This document shows positions 1-6,131 of a stretch of DNA of 9,199 nucleotides, in pieces (position 1 is the stretch's first letter; the number at the start of each line of letters is the position of its first letter). This DNA is from Armatimonadota bacterium (GTDB lineage Bacteria; Armatimonadota; Fimbriimonadia; Fimbriimonadales; ATM1), in NCBI GenBank assembly GCA_013816225.1, contig JACDEQ010000073.1, positions 1-9,199 of the forward strand, read 5' to 3'. The position numbers were made by a program, and so were the translations under genes. The notes below the pieces were generated by a model, which saw only the letters and a program-made list of their open reading frames with translations, ran no database searches and was not told where the DNA came from.

Positions 1-1478
1 CTCCGACGGTGAACATGCTGTACATGCATGTGCTACCGTTCGGCGGGCAGTTCGCAGCAAAGACCGTCGCTTTCTTCTTCGCGGTATTCGCGGTGTTGAC
101 GCTCGGTGGTTTGGCACAATGGCGCTTCGGGAAAAGCGCGGGTTACTGGGCCGCGCTCGCTTTCCTTGCTACGCCAGTCGTTCTTTGGGAGGTCGGGACC
201 GCGTACGTCGATGTGGCACATGGGCTGTTCAGCGGCGGGGCGATCCTGTTCGCGTCGCTTTGGGCGACAGGCTCCGATCGACGGCTGCTGTGGCTGGCCG
301 GCATGTTCTTGGGGTTATCGCTCGCCACTAAATACACCGGCTTCCAGGTCGGTTTCGCAATTGCGCTCGTTTTGATCGGACACGGCATCGTTCGCAGGTC
401 TTTTGCTCGCTCGGCGAGAGGGCTTGCGGCCATCGGGGCTGTCGCGATCGTCATCTGCTCTCCTTGGTACGTCCGCAATGTCGTCAACACAGGCAATCCC
501 GTTTATCCGTTCTTTTACAGCGTGTTCGGCGGGCGGAACTGGAGCCAGCCAAATGCCGAAGCATATGCTGCGGAGCAGCGCTTCTTCGGGATCGGCCAGC
601 GTGAATCGGGGAAAGATCCTGGGGCGATACCTGGCTCAGTAACGGCGCTAGCGCTGCAGCCGGAAAGGCAGATCAACACGGGAACACCCTTGGGAGCGAT
701 CGGCCCGATGTTCCTCTTGGGATTGCTTTGGTGGCCGCTCGCCGGACTCAGACGGGAGGATGGCAAGGCCCTGGACGCAGAGAAGTTGGCTCTCTTGATT
801 ATCCTGCTGTCACTTCTAGCATGGTTTTATCTGACCCAGCAATCTCGCTATATCATCTCCCTTGCCTTTCCCGCGGCGTTCTTGCTTTCCGGCGCGATCG
901 AGCGAGCGCGGTTGGGATGGCTTCCGGCCGTTGCGGTTGGGATGCAGTGCGTCTGGACGATGTTTCTCTTTGGCCCGAGCGGCAGCCCTTTGCAGCAACA
1001 GCTCACGTTTCTGGCGAACGGAAACGTCGACGAGTATCTGACTGGGCGGCTTCCGTTTTGGGAGGCGGCCAAGTTTCTCAACAATCTCGGCAAGTCACAG
1101 AAGGTAAAGGTTGCGCTGTATGACGAGGTACATGGCTTCTACCTCGACGTTCCCTACTTTTGGGCGAACCCCGGCCACCACCGCATAATCGAGTACGAGA
1201 AACTACGCACTCCTGAGGAGCTCGTTATGGAACTGAAGAGGCTCGGCACAACCCATGTGTACATCAACACCACGTATCTCGGCGTGCAGGGCGAGGAGCT
1301 GCAAGACGCGTTCTATCCTGGGTTCTCCGGCCGACAGCCATCGATTGAACACCTCGAACACTTTCGACGCTTGCTTGTCGATGCGTACCGGCGCGGATTG
1401 CTCGACCGAGCCGTCGCCTTTAGCCGTCCGCCGCAGGGAATGCCGCCGGTTTCGATGCTGCTCAAGATCAGGAGTTAA
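1..1478 (+). CDS. GT39/ArnT-like membrane glycosyltransferase, 5' partial
   Basis: The reading frame is open from the window edge, so the beginning of the gene is missing and the GTG at position 9 is probably an internal codon. The visible part (about 490 residues) has roughly ten hydrophobic segments in the first 320 residues. It also has a family-like pattern: KYTG near residue 108, SPWYVRN near 151 followed by TGNPVYPFF, and TQQSRY near 276 just before another membrane segment. This matches polyprenyl-phosphate-sugar-dependent glycosyltransferases of the GT39/ArnT/PMT_2 group, which move a sugar from a lipid carrier to an acceptor on the outer face of the membrane. The last 160 or so residues look soluble and are probably extracytoplasmic. 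The acidic motif expected in the first outer loop would lie upstream of the window, so catalytic competence cannot be judged. The acceptor and sugar are unknown. Its TAA overlaps the TAA of the convergent alr gene. Confidence 0.85.
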   Translation, partial: PTVNMLYMHVLPFGGQFAAKTVAFFFAVFAVLTLGGLAQWRFGKSAGYWAALAFLATPVVLWEVGTAYVDVAHGLFSGGAILFASLWATGSDRRLLWLAGMFLGLSLATKYTGFQVGFAIALVLIGHGIVRRSFARSARGLAAIGAVAIVICSPWYVRNVVNTGNPVYPFFYSVFGGRNWSQPNAEAYAAEQRFFGIGQRESGKDPGAIPGSVTALALQPERQINTGTPLGAIGPMFLLGLLWWPLAGLRREDGKALDAEKLALLIILLSLLAWFYLTQQSRYIISLAFPAAFLLSGAIERARLGWLPAVAVGMQCVWTMFLFGPSGSPLQQQLTFLANGNVDEYLTGRLPFWEAAKFLNNLGKSQKVKVALYDEVHGFYLDVPYFWANPGHHRIIEYEKLRTPEELVMELKRLGTTHVYINTTYLGVQGEELQDAFYPGFSGRQPSIEHLEHFRRLLVDAYRRGLLDRAVAFSRPPQGMPPVSMLLKIRS

Positions 1479-2575
1479 AGCCCGACGTATTTGCGCGGCA
1501 CGCGCGACATGATGCGCGTGGTCATCTCATGCGGCGTAGTGCCGACGATCTCGGCTAAGTATTCGGCGCTTACCGGCCCCTGAATGAGCCCCACCTCGTC
1601 GCCGATCTTCACCTCAGGAATTTCCGTAACGTCGATCATCAGTTGATCCATGCACACGACGCCCCTTATGGGCGCCAGCTTGCCGTGTACAACGGTGGCG
1701 CCACGGTTGCTGAGGAACCGGTGGTAGCCGTCTCCGTATCCGACGCCGAGAGTGGCGATCAGGCTAGCTGCGGGCGTTTCGTAGGTCAAGTTGTAGCTCA
1801 CCTTCGTACCCTTGGGCAACTGTCGGAGAGCCATGATTCGCGCTTTCCAGGTTAGAACTTGTCTGAGGTCCAACTCGGTTTTGCCGACATGCGTTATCCC
1901 GTACGCCAGGATTCCGACCCGGGCCATGTCCATAACGGCGGAAGGGAACCGGATGATCGCGCCGCTGTTTGCGCAGTGGCGGATGCGGATTTGTATTCCT
2001 CTCGCCTCCATTTCGCATAGCGCCTTTTGGAAGCGTCCGTATTGCCACGCCGTGTACTCGGGCTCCTGGCCGGAATTGGCGAAGTGGGTCGCTGCACCTT
2101 CCAGGTCGATGTTCGGGAGCGCATCGATCTTTTCGGCCAGGTCTGCCGCTTGCTCCGCCTGAACGCCGAAGCGTGACATGCCGGTGTCGATTTTAAGATG
2201 GACTTGTGCTTCTGTCCCCAACTCGACAGCTGCTTCCGAAATCGACACAGCCGCTTCATAGGATTCGACGAGGTTCCTAAGCCGATAGTAGACGGCATGC
2301 TTGGCCTCGAGGCCGAGTGTGGGGGCGAGAACAACGATCGGTGCTTCGATCTCGGCTTCGCGGAGCGAAATCCCCTCCTGCACCGTAGCCACCGCTATGA
2401 AATCTGCGCCGTGCTGCACGGCAACGCGTGAGATCGGTACAAGGCCGTGGCCGTATGCATCGGCCTTCGTAACGAGTGCCACCTTCGTCGTGGCAGGCAA
2501 GGCCGCGCGTATTGCCGTCAGGTTGTGGCTGAAGGCATCGAGGTCGACCTCGACCCAAGTGCGGGGATAGATCAC
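1475..2575 (-). CDS. alr: Alanine racemase
   Basis: PLP-dependent cytoplasmic enzyme that interconverts L- and D-alanine, supplying D-Ala for peptidoglycan. With the start used here (GTG at 2575) it has 366 residues, normal for the family. Visible motifs: KADAYGHG with the PLP-binding lysine at residue 37; HLKIDTGMSRFG, which holds the usually carbamylated lysine; the MARVG arginine that contacts the pyridine nitrogen; SYNLTY with the second catalytic base tyrosine; GVGYGDG 19 residues further on; and GVVCMDQLMID in the C-terminal beta domain. All key residues are present, so it should be active. A longer in-frame start (GTG at 2629) would add 18 residues and overlap the upstream gene by about 50 bp. 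I prefer 2575 because the family usually begins a few residues before the PRTWVEVDLDA-type motif and because AAAGG lies 9 nt upstream. The gene begins 2 bp after the preceding stop, which suggests translational coupling. Confidence 0.96.
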   Translation of the reverse strand: MIYPRTWVEVDLDAFSHNLTAIRAALPATTKVALVTKADAYGHGLVPISRVAVQHGADFIAVATVQEGISLREAEIEAPIVVLAPTLGLEAKHAVYYRLRNLVESYEAAVSISEAAVELGTEAQVHLKIDTGMSRFGVQAEQAADLAEKIDALPNIDLEGAATHFANSGQEPEYTAWQYGRFQKALCEMEARGIQIRIRHCANSGAIIRFPSAVMDMARVGILAYGITHVGKTELDLRQVLTWKARIMALRQLPKGTKVSYNLTYETPAASLIATLGVGYGDGYHRFLSNRGATVVHGKLAPIRGVVCMDQLMIDVTEIPEVKIGDEVGLIQGPVSAEYLAEIVGTTPHEMTTRIMSRVPRKYVGL

Positions 2576-2577
2576 GG

Positions 2578-3351
2578 TTAGCGGCCTTTGTCCGAGCCGC
2601 CTCCGGAAGGAGTAGGCAAGGGTGACCACGCCACGCCCGGGGCTTCCTGCAAGGTCAAAAGGTTCGTGAGCCTGCGATTCGGCTTGACCAGTATCTTGCC
2701 CCGGTAGTACATCGCCGCAGAGCCGCCACCGTCGAGGGCGATGGCGTTGCGTGCGCCGTAAGCTTTCATTGCATTAGCCAAGCTGCGAAGCAACACGTTT
2801 CCATTGGTGGCGACGATAATCAACTTGTTGCTGGCTGTCACGCCCACCGCCACCCGCCTCGCCTTGCTCCAGACCCGTGGGTCTCTGAACCTTTGCGCCC
2901 TCGGATAAACGGTAATCTCTCCGCCGGTTATCAGCCTCACGCCGCCGCGAACGAGGTACCGGTACGGGCTGGTGTCGATGTGACGCCCCCACTTTGGATC
3001 GAACACCTTCGCTTGATTAAAGTAATCGATAGCTAAACAGCTTCCGTGAAAGCCCTCGACCTTGCCTTCGCCTTCTATCACGATCGATCCGATCGGGCGA
3101 GCGTTGCGCGTGTCGAAAAATGTTCCCGACACCGCGACCGTGGCATTCGAGCGCGACAACATTTGCCAGAAGGGTTCACTCCGACCCGCCTCCTGGTTCA
3201 CCACGCCGCTCATCTTCACGTCGTCAGAGTTCAGATTGGCGACAATGGCGTGATACCAGACGCCCCCAATCTTGCGGACGTCGTAATTCACGTCGGCGGC
3301 AGAGGACGCGGTAACTGCCATCGCAGCCCCCAACAGGAACAACGGACGCAT
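2578..3351 (-). CDS. Secreted phosphodiester glycosidase-family protein (NAGPA-like)
   Basis: 257 residues with an N-terminal signal peptide (hydrophobic residues 4-18, likely cleavage near SSA-AD), so exported. The mature part matches the phosphodiester glycosidase / DUF2233 fold (PF09992), named after the human uncovering enzyme that removes GlcNAc from a phosphodiester. Supporting motifs are SGTFFD at 75-80 (often NG-FF in the family), RRVAVGVT at 165-172, and ALDGGGSAAMYY at 205-216, the most diagnostic block. The tail after residue 240 is proline-, glycine- and serine-rich and probably flexible. Bacterial members are poorly characterised; a role on cell-wall or exopolysaccharide phosphodiesters is plausible but not shown by the sequence. 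The ATG lies 4 bp after the stop of the DtxR-like gene, with TTAGGA immediately upstream as a weak ribosome binding site. It ends 2 bp before alr, so the three genes look like one transcript. Confidence 0.88.
   Translation of the reverse strand: MRPLFLLGAAMAVTASSAADVNYDVRKIGGVWYHAIVANLNSDDVKMSGVVNQEAGRSEPFWQMLSRSNATVAVSGTFFDTRNARPIGSIVIEGEGKVEGFHGSCLAIDYFNQAKVFDPKWGRHIDTSPYRYLVRGGVRLITGGEITVYPRAQRFRDPRVWSKARRVAVGVTASNKLIIVATNGNVLLRSLANAMKAYGARNAIALDGGGSAAMYYRGKILVKPNRRLTNLLTLQEAPGVAWSPLPTPSGGGSDKGR
2585..2589 (-). promoter_or_regulatory. Ribosome binding site for alr
   Basis: AAAGG on the minus strand, 9 nt before the GTG at 2575 and inside the last codons of the upstream gene. It supports the shorter alr start over the GTG at 2629. 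Confidence 0.45.
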
Positions 3352-3355
3352 TGTC

Positions 3356-4072
3356 CTAACCGGCCCTCTTGACCCAAACGTGACGAGAAACCTCGCGGCC
3401 GACCGTGATCGGGCTGTTACCGATCTTCAAGTGTATAAGGCCATCGAATTGCGTGGCGCCAACGAGGATGAAACGCGCCCCGGGTATCAGCTCGATGTCC
3501 TCGAGGAACTTGAGGAACTCGAAAGATTCATTAGTGACCTTCACAACCTCAAGTTCGTCGCCGATGGAAGCTTCGGCGAGACGAACACTGCGATCCTCGA
3601 TCTCCAGGTTGACGGGGTTCCCGTGAGGGCATTTTTCGGGCCGGCCGAGGACCTCGTACATGCGGTCGATTACCTGGGCGGACATGAAGTGCTCTAGCTT
3701 GCAGGCGAGTTCGTGTACGTCGTTCCAAGGCAGTCCCACAATGTCGACCAAGAACCTCTTGAGTATCCGGTGGGTTCGAGTTAGCTGCTTAGCCAACTTC
3801 TCTCCCTCGGGTGTGAGCTCAATTGACTTATACGGATAATGCTGAGCGAGCCCGAGCTGCGCTAGCTTCTTGACCATTGAGGTTGCGCTGCCAGGCGAGA
3901 CCACCATATATTGCGCGAGTTCACCGGGAGTTACCCGCCCTACATCCTCGCGCAACCTATAAATCCCCTCGACGTACTCTTCGACGATTTCAGTTACGTT
4001 GCGTTTGGTCTTTTCGGCTTCGCCGGGTCGGCAACTGGGTGGTACCCGAAGAGAGAACTCGCGAAGCGCCAT
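3356..4072 (-). CDS. DtxR/MntR-family metal-dependent transcriptional repressor
   Basis: 238 residues. Domain order: a basic N-terminal extension (1-25), winged helix-turn-helix (about 27-93, with SPGSATSMVKKL as recognition helix region), dimerisation/metal-binding domain (about 94-155, ending CPHGNP), and an SH3/FeoA-like C-terminal domain (about 160-236). Members bind Fe(II) or Mn(II) and then repress metal-uptake genes. By alignment from memory, the primary-site ligands are E32 and E35 (MntR D8 and E11 positions), H101, C124, E127 and H128. The acidic pair resembles MntR, whereas the cysteine in HELACKLEH is as in DtxR/IdeR, so the metal cannot be named. ATG 4072 is used because there is no later good start codon in the frame before the helix-turn-helix. 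It has no clear Shine-Dalgarno sequence but has TATAAT 6 nt upstream. The regulator sits 20 bp after the lipoprotein gene and 4 bp before the glycosidase. No metal transporter is nearby. Confidence 0.93.
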   Translation of the reverse strand: MALREFSLRVPPSCRPGEAEKTKRNVTEIVEEYVEGIYRLREDVGRVTPGELAQYMVVSPGSATSMVKKLAQLGLAQHYPYKSIELTPEGEKLAKQLTRTHRILKRFLVDIVGLPWNDVHELACKLEHFMSAQVIDRMYEVLGRPEKCPHGNPVNLEIEDRSVRLAEASIGDELEVVKVTNESFEFLKFLEDIELIPGARFILVGATQFDGLIHLKIGNSPITVGREVSRHVWVKRAG

Positions 4073-4078
4073 TTCCGG

Positions 4079-4084
4079 ATTATA
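4079..4084 (-). promoter_or_regulatory. Candidate -10 box giving a leaderless regulator mRNA
   Basis: A perfect TATAAT on the minus strand, in the 20-bp gap before the DtxR-like gene. Its last T is followed by 6 nt and then the ATG at 4072, so transcription would start at or within a base or two of the start codon. No convincing -35 hexamer is seen 15-19 bp further upstream. Confidence 0.35.
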
Positions 4085-4092
4085 CTGGCTCT

Positions 4093-4821
4093 CTAAGGAT
4101 CGAACACCGGCTCTTCGAAAATATCGATGATGGGTTCGAGCGCACCCGCCTGCCCTTCGACGCCGCGTAGCAGCGCGACGTATACATGACCGGCCAATAG
4201 CTCCACATTGCGGCGGAACAGGAATTCACCGCTGAGCAGGCCAGCGAAGCGTGCGGTGAGGGTGTATGTTCCTGGGGGCACGTTGACGGTCTCGGCATTG
4301 GCGAAGGGCATATCTTCCACAATAGGTTGGATCTGCCCCGACCTCAAGAGGTCGATGTTCGGCGTTTGCGTGCCTGCTCGCCGTACGTATCCGTGCACGA
4401 CGATCAATCGGGCGTTTCCTTGCGGAGTTGTGCGGATGACTTCGATCGGAATGATCTGAGCCTCCGGCTGTTGTTGTTGCGGCCCGCCTCTTACTCCTAA
4501 AGCGTAGATGTGAACGCTCGCGTCCCGGCGCTTGGTGATAACGATCGCGTCAATAATCTCTTGGGTCACGGAGTCCACCGCGTCGATGAACATGTTTGGC
4601 TCTTCGGTGTCCGTTTCGAAGTAGTCCGTGTGCCCCGCGTACTGCAAATTCGGGACTTGGACCTGTTTATCGACGAGGAAGTCAACGCCACTAATGAACG
4701 GAATAATGTTCGTAAAGCGGTAGAAGAACTGCTCGTTGGTAGATCCACCAGAGCCGCTGCCTCCGCATCCGAAAATGCCCAAAACAAGAACCGGGACGAT
4801 AACCAGTAACCGCAATCTCAT
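4093..4821 (-). CDS. DUF4397-type lipoprotein with two repeats
   Basis: 242 residues from the chosen start. The N-terminus is a lipoprotein signal: two arginines, a hydrophobic stretch, and the lipobox-like IFGC with the acylated cysteine at residue 19. A Gly/Ser linker (GGSGSGGS) follows, as is usual for a membrane-anchored protein displayed outside the cytoplasm. The body appears to hold two similar beta-rich units, about residues 30-105 (VDFLVD, then LQYAGHTDYF) and about 130-220 (IDLLRSG, then MPFANAETVNVPPGTYTL), each ending in a short IYALG/ALLRG-like strand. This pattern resembles DUF4397, whose function is unknown. A short QQQQ stretch separates the units. The start at 4821 is preferred over the ATG six codons upstream (4839) because GAGGTGG stands 9 nt before it, while 4839 has no ribosome binding site. 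The gene follows the carboxypeptidase by 45 bp. Family assignment is by recalled pattern, with moderate certainty. Confidence 0.75.
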   Translation of the reverse strand: MRLRLLVIVPVLVLGIFGCGGSGSGGSTNEQFFYRFTNIIPFISGVDFLVDKQVQVPNLQYAGHTDYFETDTEEPNMFIDAVDSVTQEIIDAIVITKRRDASVHIYALGVRGGPQQQQPEAQIIPIEVIRTTPQGNARLIVVHGYVRRAGTQTPNIDLLRSGQIQPIVEDMPFANAETVNVPPGTYTLTARFAGLLSGEFLFRRNVELLAGHVYVALLRGVEGQAGALEPIIDIFEEPVFDP

Positions 4822-4830
4822 TACGTTGTT

Positions 4831-4837
4831 CCACCTC
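4831..4837 (-). promoter_or_regulatory. Ribosome binding site deciding the lipoprotein start
   Basis: GAGGTGG on the minus strand, ending 9 nt before the ATG at 4821. It overlaps the alternative ATG at 4839, which makes that upstream start unlikely. Confidence 0.6.
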
Positions 4838-4866
4838 ATAAGAATCAGGGCAACTATACCTTGCCG

Positions 4867-6060
4867 CTACTGCAGAAGTGCCAACAGCCAACTCCTAAAG
4901 CCGGCCCAATTCTCCCTTTGTGTAGGAAGAATTTGGTTCGGAGGAAGTTCGAAGCCATAGTTGCCTTGATCCCGAAGCTCTAGGGTGTAGGCGGCCGCTC
5001 CGTGCTCACCGTAGTAGTAATCCTTGCTCACGCCCGCGGCAATGTAGAGGTTGATCGACCCCTGGCCGTTATCGTAAGGCAAACCGCCGGCGTTCTGGAT
5101 TCCGAGACGGTAGGCTTCGCCCATCGCGTGAAGCCAAGTCTGATCCGGTGGTGGATCCGTCGTGTAGGACCAGGGATAGAGGATGTGTTGGCCGTAGCTG
5201 TGGTAGTCGATTGCGCCGCGTAAGCCGTTGACTGTGTTCAGATAATCCCTGAGACATGCCGTCTCCGGTTCGCTGAAGGCGAACGGGCCTCGATACGTAT
5301 CCGAATCGGGATTCCCACTACTGCCCTCGCCGCCCCATCCAACCGAATAGTTACGGTTGAGATCGACGCCATAGCTGCCGCCGCCGTTGCTCCGGCGGTT
5401 CTTGCGCCAGTAGCGGTTATTGGTCCATGTGTACTCGTAACCGTCCGGGTTCACAACCGGCACAACGCTGAGGTCGATTCTGGATAGCAGGTACCAATCG
5501 GAAATTCCGATGAGGCCCCTGTTCATCAGGGTCTCGAATAGATACATGACTACCGGTGGAGATATCCATTCACGTGCGTGGATTCCGCCCTGAATAAGGA
5601 CGGGGATCGGTTCGGCAGTCGCGGAGGGATTATTCAGCCGATACACCCAAATCGGCCGACCTAGGTGACTGATGCCGATCTGCTCCCGCTCGATGAGGAA
5701 GGGGCGCTGTGCTCGCCATATCTCGTACTGAGCGATGATTTCGTCGTAGCGAAGGTAGTTGAAACGATAGTCCGGTGGTTCGCCGTCGGTTATGTCACGA
5801 TTGTAGGAGTCCGGCTTGCGCAGCGATCCGATTCGCTTAAATGGAATCTTCAGGGCCCTCAGTTGCGGCAGTTCGCCTGGCCCCACGATCACGTCGGTTT
5901 CGCCGATGATCACGTCTTCAGAATAAAGGCCCAGCGACGAACTAGTTACCCGTTTGGCCGCGTTCGCGTCACCGACATAAAGACGATATCGCGACCAGTC
6001 GCGCTGCGCGATCGACGCCGTCGTCAGTAGCGCGGCCGCAAGAATCAGTTTGAATCTCAT
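4867..6060 (-). CDS. Secreted M14 zinc carboxypeptidase
   Basis: 397 residues: signal peptide (1-18, likely cleavage after SIA), a propeptide-like region (about 20-95), and a catalytic domain (about 100-395). Metallocarboxypeptidases of family M14A remove one residue from peptide C-termini. All catalytic positions align without gaps in the key blocks with bovine carboxypeptidase A (numbers in brackets): zinc ligands H161 (69), E164 (72) and H287 (196); R163 (71), R219 (127), N235 and R236 (144/145) for substrate; Y289 (198); Y339 (248); and the catalytic E361 (270) in TLELRD. NPDGYEYT at 204-211 is also typical. It should be active outside the cytoplasmic membrane. The specificity-pocket position 255 is K346, unlike the hydrophobic residue of A-type and the aspartate of B-type enzymes. 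The start has a strong GGGAGG 6 nt upstream. It follows the aminotransferase by 71 bp and precedes the lipoprotein by 45 bp. Confidence 0.96.
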   Translation of the reverse strand: MRFKLILAAALLTTASIAQRDWSRYRLYVGDANAAKRVTSSSLGLYSEDVIIGETDVIVGPGELPQLRALKIPFKRIGSLRKPDSYNRDITDGEPPDYRFNYLRYDEIIAQYEIWRAQRPFLIEREQIGISHLGRPIWVYRLNNPSATAEPIPVLIQGGIHAREWISPPVVMYLFETLMNRGLIGISDWYLLSRIDLSVVPVVNPDGYEYTWTNNRYWRKNRRSNGGGSYGVDLNRNYSVGWGGEGSSGNPDSDTYRGPFAFSEPETACLRDYLNTVNGLRGAIDYHSYGQHILYPWSYTTDPPPDQTWLHAMGEAYRLGIQNAGGLPYDNGQGSINLYIAAGVSKDYYYGEHGAAAYTLELRDQGNYGFELPPNQILPTQRENWAGFRSWLLALLQ

Positions 6061-6066
6061 GAGTTG

Positions 6067-6072
6067 CCTCCC
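6067..6072 (-). promoter_or_regulatory. Strong ribosome binding site for the M14 peptidase
   Basis: GGGAGG on the minus strand, 6 nt before the ATG at 6060. It is the best Shine-Dalgarno match in the window and fixes the start. Confidence 0.7.
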
Positions 6073-6085
6073 AGTTTCCAGTTTC
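6072..6085 (-). repeat. Two tandem copies of a 7-bp unit in the peptidase leader
   Basis: GAAACTG occurs twice in direct tandem on the minus strand, in the 71-bp gap and touching the ribosome binding site. It could be chance, a small slippage product or part of an operator; nothing in the sequence decides. Confidence 0.5.
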
Positions 6086-6131
6086 CTTTAAGACGTTGCT
6101 TTGGCTGCGTTTGTTCAGGCATTCCGGCGGG

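Noticed and set aside
1500..1519. Inverted repeat ACGCGC / GCGCGT with an 8-nt loop near the end of alr as a terminator
   Set aside because: Short stem, no T-run on either strand, and it encodes conserved alr sequence; likely chance in GC-rich DNA.
1894..2334. A 146-codon minus-strand frame inside alr
   Set aside because: Ser/Arg-rich alternative-frame translation of a strongly supported alanine racemase gene.
2576..2629. Longer alr start at GTG 2629
   Set aside because: It would overlap the upstream gene by about 50 bp and add residues absent from family members; GTG 2575 has a better-placed ribosome binding site.
3352..3364. GGTTAGGACA before the glycosidase gene as a DtxR-type operator
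   Set aside because: Only one half-site-like stretch is present with no inverted partner; it is better explained as a weak ribosome binding site.
4853..4884. Minus-strand TTGGCA and TATAGT as a promoter for the lipoprotein gene
   Set aside because: The spacer is 20 bp, too long for a standard promoter, and the elements lie at the end of the peptidase coding region.
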